64,000 nucleotides of DNA from positions 992,001-1,056,000 of the forward strand of contig NZ_CP033966.1 of NCBI RefSeq assembly GCF_003854895.1. Direction: 5' to 3'. Shown here one piece after another: positions 52,200-60,786 of this stretch; the stretch's first letter is position 1; each line of letters starts with the position of its first letter. The position numbers were made by a program, and so were the translations under genes. Origin of the DNA: Pigmentiphaga sp. H8. Its GTDB lineage: Bacteria > Pseudomonadota > Gammaproteobacteria > Burkholderiales > Burkholderiaceae_B. The notes below the pieces were generated by a model. The model was given only the letters and a program-made list of their open reading frames with translations, was not told the origin of the DNA and did no database searches.

Positions 52200-53455
52200 A
52201 TTTGTTTGGTGTACGAGTATTTACGTAGCGCTACCAAAGATGTAAGTGCGCCTACCACTGCGCTGACGCTAATCGTTGCTAGGATCAGAAGCGCGTTTCG
52301 GAAATACAAGCTAATGGCGAGCCCACCAGTTGTGGCTATGAGAATGCTAAATGCTATAGCCTCAATTTTTCGCTGTTGGCCCAGCGTCGCGAATGTACGT
52401 TGTGTCATCTCTATGATAGGGATAAATACAACCACAGGAAGAAGCGGGATGCTATAGGGTAGCACCTTGAGAATTTCAAATTTTTGGCCGTTCAGAATTT
52501 TCAAGCTAAATTCAGGAAAGCCCTTGTTGAGTAATAAAAGTGCGGCAATTGAAATGGCTAAAGCCGCATTGTTGCGGCTCAGCTTTGCTATTTTTTGAAC
52601 TGCTCCCCTTCCTTCTGTTGAGATGATTTGGGAAAAGAAACGTGATCCGAAAACAAACCAAACAGACGTGAGGACTAGGAGTGGAATTTTAAGCCCGTAA
52701 CTGACCAATGAGGCTTTTCCCTCATCCAATTGATTAGCGGCGAGCACCGCCGCTAATAGGCAAAGATTCATTGAGAGCATTGCCGCACCTCCGGCTAGAG
52801 TATTTCTTAGGTCGGTAGAGAAGATTGACCGCCTACTTTTCGCCAGCCGCAAGATGTCTTTATTAGGCCATACTGGAACTGCGATGCGCGCAAAAACTAT
52901 CGTTCTGAGAGCAAATGAAATAACGAGCCCAACAGCATAGGACGTGATGTCTAAGTTGAATAGCAGAAGTGACGCAATAAGCGGTAGTGTTATTATAATA
53001 TTTCCCGAAATGACGGGCGTTTGCTGATTGCGACTCAAGAATATTGCAACTTGGTATTCTGCGATTATTGAGAAGAACACGGTTGCCGGGACGATTGCGG
53101 CAATTGCGAATTGTTCGCCACTCCTCGCTTCATCGGGAACGGCAATTACGTATACAAAACTTATTGCCCACGCAATGGTAGTAAAGATAAATCCTGTTTT
53201 AATGCCGTCGAGCATTGCATATGTGGAAAATTCGCGTTGTTCTATTTTTCTTGACAGCGGAGTTAAATTGGTGACAACGCAGATTCCGACGGCGCTTGCA
53301 AGCAAACTGCAAATGCCGTAAATAACAACAAATGTGTCAAGAGAGGAGGATATCCCGACGTGCTCTAGAAGTGCAATTTCTCTGATTAGCCCCGCTATTT
53401 TCGAAACTATTGTGATTAATAGCAGAAAATAGGTTAATTTAAAAAGTCGTTTCAT
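52196..53455 (-). CDS. wzx: Wzx-type repeat-unit flippase
   Basis: 419 residues with about twelve membrane helices. Starts MKRLFKLTYFLLLITIVSKI with AGLIREIALLEHVGISSSLD, the usual MVF/MurJ-like N-terminus of oligosaccharide flippases, and has GLKIPLLVLTSVWFVFGSRF in the middle. Wzx moves the undecaprenyl-linked repeat across the inner membrane. It is 286 bp from the WbpM-like gene, with a hairpin between, and overlaps the next glycosyltransferase gene by 4 bp. Confidence 0.85.
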   Translation of the reverse strand: MKRLFKLTYFLLLITIVSKIAGLIREIALLEHVGISSSLDTFVVIYGICSLLASAVGICVVTNLTPLSRKIEQREFSTYAMLDGIKTGFIFTTIAWAISFVYVIAVPDEARSGEQFAIAAIVPATVFFSIIAEYQVAIFLSRNQQTPVISGNIIITLPLIASLLLFNLDITSYAVGLVISFALRTIVFARIAVPVWPNKDILRLAKSRRSIFSTDLRNTLAGGAAMLSMNLCLLAAVLAANQLDEGKASLVSYGLKIPLLVLTSVWFVFGSRFFSQIISTEGRGAVQKIAKLSRNNAALAISIAALLLLNKGFPEFSLKILNGQKFEILKVLPYSIPLLPVVVFIPIIEMTQRTFATLGQQRKIEAIAFSILIATTGGLAISLYFRNALLILATISVSAVVGALTSLVALRKYSYTKQI

Positions 53456-53741
53456 CTAGGGCCGTCAAAAGGATCGTCGTACAAAGTGCAGCGTTTGGCT
53501 TCGTGAAAAGGCGACTTTGATGTCCGGCCATTCGGGTGTAATTGGGCCGGTTGGGGTTAAATGCAGAGTCCGAGGGTATTGAGAAATACTTAATTGCTGT
53601 AGATTAAGTATTTTTGGTCGAAAAGGGAGCGGGCAAGTTGCATGCTCGCAATCGCGAGGAAGATCAGAACGCAGAGAGGAGCTAGTCCGATCTGTCTTGA
53701 GACGCATGCTTATGCCTGGGTCGCATGTGTGGTTGGCGAGA
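53456..53741. other. 286-bp spacer between the WbpM-like gene and wzx
   Basis: The longest gap inside the minus-strand operon. It contains the hairpin at 53584-53613 and no open frame I would support. A secondary promoter for wzx and the genes after it is likely here but I cannot point to one. Confidence 0.4.
53584..53613 (-). terminator. A/T-rich perfect hairpin between the WbpM-like gene and wzx
   Basis: Arms AAATACTTAA and TTAAGTATTT (10 bp, perfect) around a 10-nt loop, 128 bp past the dehydratase stop. On the minus strand it is followed by CTC rather than a long T run; on the plus strand by TT. Possible terminator or attenuator. Confidence 0.5.
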
Positions 53742-55727
53742 TTAGGCAGCGTGGCCCACAGCTGTTTCGCGTTCAGCCTTCCAGTTTTGAGTGGTAGATA
53801 CTAATCCTTCTCCTTTCGCCAGGATTGAGGGGTCCATCGTCTTGGGGAGCGAACGGGCGGAAAGGAGAGAGTACGGAGTATATTCTGGGACGAGTCGCTG
53901 CAGAGCTATGCGAATGTCCAAGCTGGCCCCATTCGTGCACGCAATGCGAAGTTGTTCTAGCAAGGGCTCAAGTTGATCTAGAGTCAAATAATGCTCGCGT
54001 GAGCAAAGAATGCGTGGATGTTCGCTTGGAATAGTGTCACCGCCGATTAGTAGCTCTTCGTAAAGTTTTTCCCCAGGACGTAATCCCACGACCTGAATCT
54101 CGATGTCGCCATTCGGATTGTCTGTGTCTTTCACAGCTAAACCCGACATTTCAACCATGGTCCGTGCTAGATCAATAATTCTTACTGGGTCGCCCATGTC
54201 AAGTACAAAGACTTCGCCACCTTGGGCCATGGCCCCAGCCTGAATCACAAGCTGGGCCGCTTCCGGAATAAGCATGAAATAGCGTGTAACATCCTCGTGG
54301 GTGACCGTAATCGGGCCGCCGCGCTGGATTTGATTGCGAAATAATGGGACAACCGAGCCGGAAGAGCCTAGTACATTACCAAAGCGAACCATGCTAAAGG
54401 TGGTTCGATTATTGGGGCGTAGAGAAAAGGCTTGAAAAATTAGCTCAGCGCAGCGTTTGGTCGCGCCCATTACATTGGGAGGGCGAACTGCCTTGTCCGT
54501 GGAAATCAGTACGCACGTTTCAATATTATTTTGAGCGGCAGTGAGGGCAACTGCCCAAGTTCCCAGAACGTTATTGCGTATGCCCGCTGCCATATTGTTT
54601 TCTACGAGCGGTACGTGCTTATAGGCTGCTGCATGGTATATGGTATTGACCTGGTGTTCGCGGACAATCTGACTTAGTTGTGAAATGTCGCATACGCTAC
54701 CCATATACGCATAGAGTTTGATGTCGGGAAAGCGCTCTTTTAATTCATGTTCGATCGCATAAAGAGCGTATTCTGAATGATCAAGTAGAATAAGCTGGCT
54801 GGGTTGTTGCGATTCGATCTGTCTGCACAGTTCACTACCTATTGAGCCTCCCGCTCCTGTAACAAGTACAGATTTTCCCGTAACGCACTTAGAAAATAGG
54901 TCGCTTCTTGGGGGAACTGGCTTACGGCCCAAGAGATCTTCGACTTGAACCTCTCGAATGGCGCTTTCTAGTATCTTGCCTTCGACCATCTCCGCCATAG
55001 TGGGCAGGGTACGCACAGGAATGCTGAGATGAGAGAGTCGATTGACAATGGTTCGCCGTCGCTGTGGAGAAGCGGACGGGATTGCTAGAACAATCTGCTG
55101 AATTTCGTGCTTATGTAGGACTTCGTCTAAACGACTTAGCGGATACACGCGGAGGCCGGCTACATGTTTGTTAGCCAGACGGGTATCATCGTCGAAGAAA
55201 CAAATCGGTGCGTACGCGTGGCTGGTACGCATGGCGTTAACCAGTTGAAAACCGGCCTCGCCTGCTCCATAGACAGCGACTCTCGGCGCTTTGAGGTGTT
55301 TGCGCAAGGGCGTACGCAGGAGGTTGCGTGCTCCAAACCGAGAAATGACGACGTAAGAAAAAGCAATAAACCAATAGATTAACAAGGAACTGCGCGGCGG
55401 TGTGGGAAGGTCAAATAGTAGGCAGCCCGCATACGTCCCGATTGCTATGATAGCAAGTCCGATGCCTGTAGATCGGAGCATGGATATATCCATGTATCGA
55501 ACGACAGTTCGATAAAGGCCGCAAAAATAAAAAACCGGAATGGCGGCTAGCGCCATAATCACGGGTGCGCTAATTCCGTACTTTTGAAGGATTATTGCAT
55601 CGCCTAGGCGGAGATAAAAAGCTGCAATTAAGCTGGCTGGGAGCGCGATAGCGTCAGCGATGACCATAACCGCGATTTTTTGCGGTCTGGAAAAAGAAAG
55701 TAAGATATTGCGGAGCTTGGTCAACAT
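53742..55727 (-). CDS. wbpM: WbpM/PglF/CapD-type UDP-GlcNAc 4,6-dehydratase (membrane-bound)
   Basis: 661 residues, full length. Four N-terminal membrane helices (about 15-120), a CoA-binding-like Rossmann domain (VAVYGAGEAGFQLVNAMRTS), then the catalytic SDR domain: SVLVTGAGGSIGSELCRQIE, AAAYKHVPLVENNMAAGIRN, LISTDKAVRPPNVMGATKRC (MxxxK in place of YxxxK, as usual in WbpM), and GLRPGEKLYEELLIG. It converts UDP-GlcNAc to UDP-4-keto-6-deoxy-GlcNAc, which supplies the LegC-like aminotransferase. It heads the minus-strand polysaccharide operon. Confidence 0.95.
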   Translation of the reverse strand: MLTKLRNILLSFSRPQKIAVMVIADAIALPASLIAAFYLRLGDAIILQKYGISAPVIMALAAIPVFYFCGLYRTVVRYMDISMLRSTGIGLAIIAIGTYAGCLLFDLPTPPRSSLLIYWFIAFSYVVISRFGARNLLRTPLRKHLKAPRVAVYGAGEAGFQLVNAMRTSHAYAPICFFDDDTRLANKHVAGLRVYPLSRLDEVLHKHEIQQIVLAIPSASPQRRRTIVNRLSHLSIPVRTLPTMAEMVEGKILESAIREVQVEDLLGRKPVPPRSDLFSKCVTGKSVLVTGAGGSIGSELCRQIESQQPSQLILLDHSEYALYAIEHELKERFPDIKLYAYMGSVCDISQLSQIVREHQVNTIYHAAAYKHVPLVENNMAAGIRNNVLGTWAVALTAAQNNIETCVLISTDKAVRPPNVMGATKRCAELIFQAFSLRPNNRTTFSMVRFGNVLGSSGSVVPLFRNQIQRGGPITVTHEDVTRYFMLIPEAAQLVIQAGAMAQGGEVFVLDMGDPVRIIDLARTMVEMSGLAVKDTDNPNGDIEIQVVGLRPGEKLYEELLIGGDTIPSEHPRILCSREHYLTLDQLEPLLEQLRIACTNGASLDIRIALQRLVPEYTPYSLLSARSLPKTMDPSILAKGEGLVSTTQNWKAERETAVGHAA

Positions 55728-56204
55728 AAATTACCTTGTACCAATCTAGTTGCGGTAACGAGCTACTGCGTAAGAGGCAACTTGCCTAGCTGAGCTCATT
55801 GCCCATCGACTTGTGATTGGCAAAGCGGTTGGCACTCGGTAGAGCATCGGCAGTCTATGCTAAACAGGCCGAATTGCGTCAATCCCGCGAACAGGGGATT
55901 GCGAGAGGTCAGGATCTCGCTTTTTGGGAGGCCACGGAGAGTCTGTAAGGTTAGCATGTCGTGCCTCTTTATTGCTCGCCGCAAGGTAATCCGTTGCATC
56001 TGTTTGTACCTGGACGACATGTTAGCCCGAAGCGTGGGAAATACAAAAAAAGCGACCATTGTAAGAAGCTTGTATATATCTTCGAGTGGGTTCTTATTCT
56101 AAAGTTGAGACATCTGCTCTAGTGACTCGTGGGGTGTGGCTACTCCACTATCGGTGAATAATGGACTATCAGAGGTGCACAAGAGGACATCGCGAGGCGG
56201 AGGA
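55728..56204. other. 477-bp leader region of the glycan operon and right boundary of the A/T-rich island
   Basis: No supported gene; the short frames lack family features. An inverted repeat CAATCCC-N8-GGGATTG lies at 55880-55901. AAGG is placed 7 nt before the dehydratase ATG. The promoter should lie here on the minus strand, but no clear -35/-10 was identified. Composition rises sharply at about 56190. Confidence 0.45.
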
Positions 56205-57548
56205 TCAAGCCAGGCTGGTGGCCAGCCGGTCCACGCATCGGACCGCCAGCATTTCCTCGTCCGCCTCCACCATCAGGCGCAGCTTGGGCTCGGTGCCGGA
56301 AGGGCGGATCAGGACCCGGCCGCGGCCTTGCAGCGTGGCGGAAACCTCCCGGTAGGCCGCGGCCAGGCCGGGATGGGATTCCCATTCCAGGTCGGGTTGC
56401 AGCTTCACGTTCACGAGTTTCTGCGGCAGCAGGTGCAGTTCCGAGGTCAGGGCCGGCAGGCCCTTGCCGCTGCGGCGTATGGCGGCCATGACCTGGAGGG
56501 CGGCGATGACGCCGTCGCCGGTTGAGTGGCGGTCCAGGCACAGGATGTGGCCGGAGCTTTCGCCGCCGAACAGCCAGCCCTTGTCCTGCAGGGCTTGCAT
56601 CACGTTTTTGTCGCCAACCGGGGTGCGGACGAAGGGAACGTCCAGGTCGGCCATGCGTCGTTCGAACGCGTAGTTGGTCATGACGGTGCCGGCCACGCCG
56701 GCCACCGGGCCTTGCGTCATGCGGTCGCGCACGATCACATAGAGCAGTTCGTCGCCGTTGTACATGCGGCCGCTGGCATCGACCATTTGCAGCCGGTCGG
56801 CGTCGCCGTCCAGGGCCACGCCCAGATCCGCGCGGTGTTCCTTGACCTTTTCGGCCAGGGTTTCCGGATGGGTGGCGCCCACTTTTTCATTGATGTTGAA
56901 GCCGTTGGGCTCGCAACCGATGGTGATGACGGTGGCGCCCAGTTCCCGGAAGACGTTGGGCGCGATGTGGTAGGCGGCGCCGTGGGCGGCATCGACCACG
57001 ATCCGCAGGCCGCTCAGGTCCATTTCCGGAGGGAAGCTGGCCTTGCAGAATTCGATGTAGCGGCCGGCGGCGTCGTCCAGGCGCTTGACCCGGCCCAGTC
57101 CTTCGGAGGGCGTGCAGCCCATGGGCTGGTCCAGCGCGGCTTCGATGGCCTGTTCGGTCTGGTCGGGGAATTTGCTGCCCTGGGCCGAGAAGAACTTGAT
57201 GCCGTTGTCGTCGAAGGGGTTGTGCGAGGCGCTGATGACGATGCCGGCGGACAGGCGCAGCGCGCGGGTCAGGTAGGCGACGGCCGGGGTGGGAATGGGG
57301 CCGGCCAGGACGACGTCCACACCGGCGGCGGAAAGGCCGGCTTCCAGGGCGGATTCGAGCATGTAGCCGGAAATGCGGGTGTCCTTGCCGATCAGGACGG
57401 ACGGACGATGTCCGCGCGGGGCCTGGGCCAGGAGGACCTGGCCGGCGGCGTGGCCCAGGCGCAGGGCGAAGGCGGGATTGATGACCGCTCCGCCTACTTT
57501 GCCCCGGATGCCGTCGGTGCCGAAATATTTAACTTGTGCTGCAGCCAT
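56205..57548 (-). CDS. glmM: Phosphoglucosamine mutase (GlmM family)
   Basis: 447 residues. VKYFGTDGIRGKVGGAVINP, the phosphoserine loop IVISASHNPFDDNGIKFFSA, Mg site ALDGDADRLQMVDASG, sugar-binding LFGGESSGHILCLDR, and phosphate-binding VLIRPSGTEPKLRLMVEADE. GlmM interconverts glucosamine-6- and -1-phosphate for UDP-GlcNAc. In many beta-proteobacteria glmM follows ftsH-folP; here it stands beside the polysaccharide island instead. It could be the only copy or a second, glycan-dedicated one; the window alone cannot decide. Confidence 0.93.
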   Translation of the reverse strand: MAAAQVKYFGTDGIRGKVGGAVINPAFALRLGHAAGQVLLAQAPRGHRPSVLIGKDTRISGYMLESALEAGLSAAGVDVVLAGPIPTPAVAYLTRALRLSAGIVISASHNPFDDNGIKFFSAQGSKFPDQTEQAIEAALDQPMGCTPSEGLGRVKRLDDAAGRYIEFCKASFPPEMDLSGLRIVVDAAHGAAYHIAPNVFRELGATVITIGCEPNGFNINEKVGATHPETLAEKVKEHRADLGVALDGDADRLQMVDASGRMYNGDELLYVIVRDRMTQGPVAGVAGTVMTNYAFERRMADLDVPFVRTPVGDKNVMQALQDKGWLFGGESSGHILCLDRHSTGDGVIAALQVMAAIRRSGKGLPALTSELHLLPQKLVNVKLQPDLEWESHPGLAAAYREVSATLQGRGRVLIRPSGTEPKLRLMVEADEEMLAVRCVDRLATSLA

Positions 57549-57914
57549 GATTTCTTCCGTGCGTTCTTATTGCCTCATGCTTCTTTGCTTGTTCGACGAG
57601 GAAAGCGACGCCTGGCGTTCCTTTTTATCGGAGCACCGGTAGAGACAGGCCGCCATGATTCCCCACTACGGCTTTTATGGAAATCTGCCGTTTAGCCAAC
57701 GCAAGCCACACGGACGACAGCATAGGCGGGGAAGTGTGACACTCCACTTCCGCTATGTAACAAAATACGGGAGATGGTCCCTAGAATGGGGTAATGCCCA
57801 GGGGGTCGCGCACCGGGCCCCCAGGTATCGCAGCGCTTACAATTTGTTACGCTGTTTAACTAATGTTCGAAGTTTTGCGGTCTTTGCCCATCTGGGAAAG
57901 TCCAGGTGCTGGAG
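57549..57914. other. 366-bp spacer between glmM and the WecA-type gene
   Basis: Two hairpins are visible: GGAAGTG-N8-CACTTCC at 57730-57751, and a GGGGG/CCCCC stem at 57798-57825 about 90 bp past the WecA-type stop, a possible terminator without a T tract. The A/T-rich piece 57838-57870 may include the glmM promoter on the minus strand. Confidence 0.45.
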
Positions 57915-59012
57915 TCATTCCCTGGATCGGTGCAGGACCAGCCAACGGGGGGTGCGAAAGCGCACGATCGCTGTATACAGCCAAGTATAGACAGCGATGA
58001 AGATCGTGAGACATAGCATTAACACTAGGCCTCGATCCCAGAACACGGTGGCCGGGACGATGGCGACCAGGCTGAGTGCCCACAGGTAGGGGGACGTGAC
58101 GGCGTTGCGCTGGGTCAGCAGCCGCGCGTTGCGGGTGCCGATGGCCCACCGGATCACCCGCTTGTAGATCAGCATGTGCAGATGGACCCCATCCGGCATG
58201 CTGGGGGACATGCCTCGGAGATATTTCTTTCGATATATGGAGAATAGCGTTTCGAAGATGGGATAGATGAACAGCAGCGCGGGATACCAGGCCGAGACCA
58301 CGGGATTGCGGACCACCAGCAGGATGCCCAGTTCGGCCAGCATGAAGCCCAGGAAATAGGCGCCACCGTCGCCCAGGAAAATCAGGCCGTAGGGATAGTT
58401 CCAGACCAGGAAACCCAGGATGGCGCCGATCATCAGGAGCGAGCCGCCCAGGATGAGGGGGTCGCCGACCTTGAAGGCCACGTAGCCCAGCGAGGCGAAC
58501 ATGGCCAGGGCCGCGGCGGCGGCCAGGCCATTGAAGCCGTCGATGATGTTGACCGCGTTGACCATCGCGCCCACGCACAGGATCGCGGCCAGGCCGCCGA
58601 CCACCGGGATGGCCAGCCAGGCATCGGCCATGGGGATGTCGATGCGGGTGACGGTGGCCTGCAGCAAGACGGCGGCCAGGGCGGCGCCGGCGAACGCGCA
58701 AAGCAGGCGGACGGTGGGGCTGATGCGCTTGGTGAAGTCTTCCGCCAGTCCGATTCCGAACACCACGGCCGAACACAGCAGCAGCAAGGCAAGGTCGATG
58801 GCCAGTGGGAAGTCGCGCGAGGTCAGGGCGGCGACCGCCACCGTACAGCCCCCGACGATGCCCAGGCCGCCGATCCGGGGCACGGGCCGGACGTGGAATT
58901 TCTGGACGCCGTCCAGGTCGTGGTCCGCCGCGGCGCTGTCGCGGTTGGCGAAGCGCACGATAAGCATGGTCACGAGTAGGGAAACAATGAAACTGATCGT
59001 CAGATTGAGCAT
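57915..59012 (-). CDS. WecA/WbpL-type undecaprenyl-phosphate sugar-1-phosphate transferase
   Basis: 365 residues from the ATG at 59012, about ten membrane helices. Motifs of the MraY/WecA family: ADHDLDGVQKFHVRPVPRIG (the DDxxxxKxHxxxxPxxGG type), MVNAVNIIDGFNGLAAAAAL (catalytic NxxDGxxGL), LIFLGDGGAYFLGFMLAELG and GVHLHMLIYKRVIRWAIGTR (HxH plus basic loop). It transfers a HexNAc-1-phosphate to the lipid carrier and so starts O-antigen or common polysaccharide synthesis. It is a second priming enzyme besides the PglC-type one at 37889. Divergent from the phosphomutase gene. Confidence 0.92.
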   Translation of the reverse strand: MLNLTISFIVSLLVTMLIVRFANRDSAAADHDLDGVQKFHVRPVPRIGGLGIVGGCTVAVAALTSRDFPLAIDLALLLLCSAVVFGIGLAEDFTKRISPTVRLLCAFAGAALAAVLLQATVTRIDIPMADAWLAIPVVGGLAAILCVGAMVNAVNIIDGFNGLAAAAALAMFASLGYVAFKVGDPLILGGSLLMIGAILGFLVWNYPYGLIFLGDGGAYFLGFMLAELGILLVVRNPVVSAWYPALLFIYPIFETLFSIYRKKYLRGMSPSMPDGVHLHMLIYKRVIRWAIGTRNARLLTQRNAVTSPYLWALSLVAIVPATVFWDRGLVLMLCLTIFIAVYTWLYTAIVRFRTPRWLVLHRSRE

Positions 59013-59367
59013 GCATGCTCGCCGCGGGTGAACGCCGGTCCGTTGCCGGCGCAAAGGATTGTTTAGCCTGTTATTTGTATATCCGACAGCCAGGGCGTGT
59101 CACGCGACTCCAGGTATCGCCTGGTATCGCATAATTATCGCCCCGTTACGCCGGGTTACGTCATACAAGAAAACAGGGTTTTCGTGCTTCAACTTCATCT
59201 ATAGTCCCAGTGAACTTTCCGGGATATGCACCGGACTATATCGCCTGGAAGGGCGGTGCATGGACACCAAAATAAGTAAGTGAGTGCTGATTGCTCGGTT
59301 CGCCCATGGCTGGCGGGCGCATCGCACCACTACGGCCCATCAAACGAATCTGAATCAGGAGCATCCC
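59013..59367. other. 355-bp divergent spacer before the phosphomutase gene
   Basis: A short hairpin CCAGG-TATCG-CCTGG is at 59110-59124, and its 11-mer CCAGGTATCGC also occurs at 57822-57832 in the previous spacer. AGGAG at 59357-59361 serves the GTG start at 59368. Promoters for both sides must lie here; candidates such as TATATC near 59238 lack a good -35. Confidence 0.4.
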
Positions 59368-60774
59368 GTGGGGACCAACGTCTCATCTTCACCCGTCGAC
59401 ATCGCCGCTTCCGCCTTCAAGGCCTATGACATCCGTGGCGTGGTCCCGTCGCCGCTCAGCCCGGAATTCGCCCGCCGCCTGGGCGCGGCGCTGGCGCTGG
59501 AAGCGCACCGGGCCGGCGTGCGGCAGGTGGTGGTCGGCCGCGACGGCCGGCTGAGCGGGCCGGATCTGGCGCAGGCGCTGCAGGCCGGCCTGATGGCGGG
59601 CGGCATCGACGTGCTGGACGTGGGCATGGTGCCGACGCCGCTGGTCTATTACGCGGCCAACGTCAGCGGCACGGGCTCGGGCGTGGCGATTACCGGCAGC
59701 CACAATCCGCCGCAGTACAACGGGTTCAAGATGATGATGGCCGGCACGACGCTGTACGGCGATGCCATTACCGCGCTGCGTGAGCCCATGATGAAGAATG
59801 CCGGCGGGGATGCGGCCACGCCCGGTTCCCGCAAGGAATGGGATGCCGTGCCGGAGTACCTGCAGCGCATCGTGGGCGACGTGAAGCTGGCCCGCAAGAT
59901 GAAGATCGCGGTGGATGCGGGCAACGGCGTGGCCGGCCCGGTGGCGGTGCAGTTGTTCAAGGCGCTGGGCTGCGAGGTGGTGGAGCTGTATTGCGACGTG
60001 GACGGGACCTTCCCCAACCACCATCCGGATCCCGCCGATCCGCACAATCTGGAAGACCTGGTCCGCTGCCTGGCCGAGACCGATTGCGAGATCGGCCTGG
60101 CCTTCGACGGCGACGGCGACCGCCTGGGCGTGGTGACGAAGTCGGGGCAGATCATCTGGCCCGATCGGCAACTGATCCTGTTCGCGCGCGACGTGCTGTC
60201 GCGCAATCCGGGCGCCGAGATCATCTATGACGTCAAGTGCAGCCGCTACGTGGCCCAGGAAGTGAAGGCCGCGGGCGGCAAGCCGCTGATGTGGAAGACC
60301 GGGCATTCGCTGGTCAAGGCCAAGCTGAAGGAGACCGGCGCGCCGCTGGCGGGCGAGATGAGCGGGCATATCTTCTTCAAGGAACGCTGGTACGGTTTCG
60401 ACGATGGCCTGTATACCGGCGCGCGGCTGCTGGAGATCGTGTCGCGCTCGGACAACCCTTCGGCGGTGCTGGAAGCCCTGCCGCAGGCCAAGTCCACGCC
60501 TGAACTGAAGATGGAGACCGCCGAGGGCGAGCAGTTCGAGGTGGTCAAGCGCCTGCAGGAGCAAGGGCAGTTCACCGGTGCGCGCGAGGTGATCACGATT
60601 GATGGCGTGCGGGTGGAATACGCGGACGGCTTCGGGCTGGCCCGCGCCTCGAACACGACGCCGGTGGTGGTGCTGCGTTTCGAGGCGGACGACGATGCCG
60701 CGCTGGCGCGCATCCAGCAGGATTTCCGCACGCAGTTGCTGCGCGTCGCTCCCGACGCCAAGCTGCCGTTCTAA
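59368..60774 (+). CDS. Phosphomannomutase/phosphoglucomutase (AlgC/ManB family)
   Basis: 468 residues from a GTG at 59368 with AGGAG six bases before it; the frame extends to a GTG at 59284 but without homology. FKAYDIRGVVPSPLSPEFAR, the phosphoserine loop VAITGSHNPPQYNGFKMMMA, Mg site LAFDGDGDRLGVVTKSGQII, sugar-binding GEMSGHIFFKERWYG and the C-terminal RASNTTPVVVLRFEADDDAA show the bifunctional PMM/PGM type. It supplies mannose-1- and glucose-1-phosphate for LPS and capsule. pgi follows after 12 bp. Confidence 0.93.
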   Translation: MGTNVSSSPVDIAASAFKAYDIRGVVPSPLSPEFARRLGAALALEAHRAGVRQVVVGRDGRLSGPDLAQALQAGLMAGGIDVLDVGMVPTPLVYYAANVSGTGSGVAITGSHNPPQYNGFKMMMAGTTLYGDAITALREPMMKNAGGDAATPGSRKEWDAVPEYLQRIVGDVKLARKMKIAVDAGNGVAGPVAVQLFKALGCEVVELYCDVDGTFPNHHPDPADPHNLEDLVRCLAETDCEIGLAFDGDGDRLGVVTKSGQIIWPDRQLILFARDVLSRNPGAEIIYDVKCSRYVAQEVKAAGGKPLMWKTGHSLVKAKLKETGAPLAGEMSGHIFFKERWYGFDDGLYTGARLLEIVSRSDNPSAVLEALPQAKSTPELKMETAEGEQFEVVKRLQEQGQFTGAREVITIDGVRVEYADGFGLARASNTTPVVVLRFEADDDAALARIQQDFRTQLLRVAPDAKLPF

Positions 60775-60786
60775 GGAGGAGAGGGC

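Noticed and set aside
55796..56059. Small Arg-rich frame upstream of the WbpM-like gene
   Set aside because: No ribosome-binding site or homology; it probably lies in the operon leader.
57822..59120. CCAGGTATCGC present in both spacers flanking the WecA-type gene
   Set aside because: One 11-base match with no further symmetry or spacing; not enough to call an operator.
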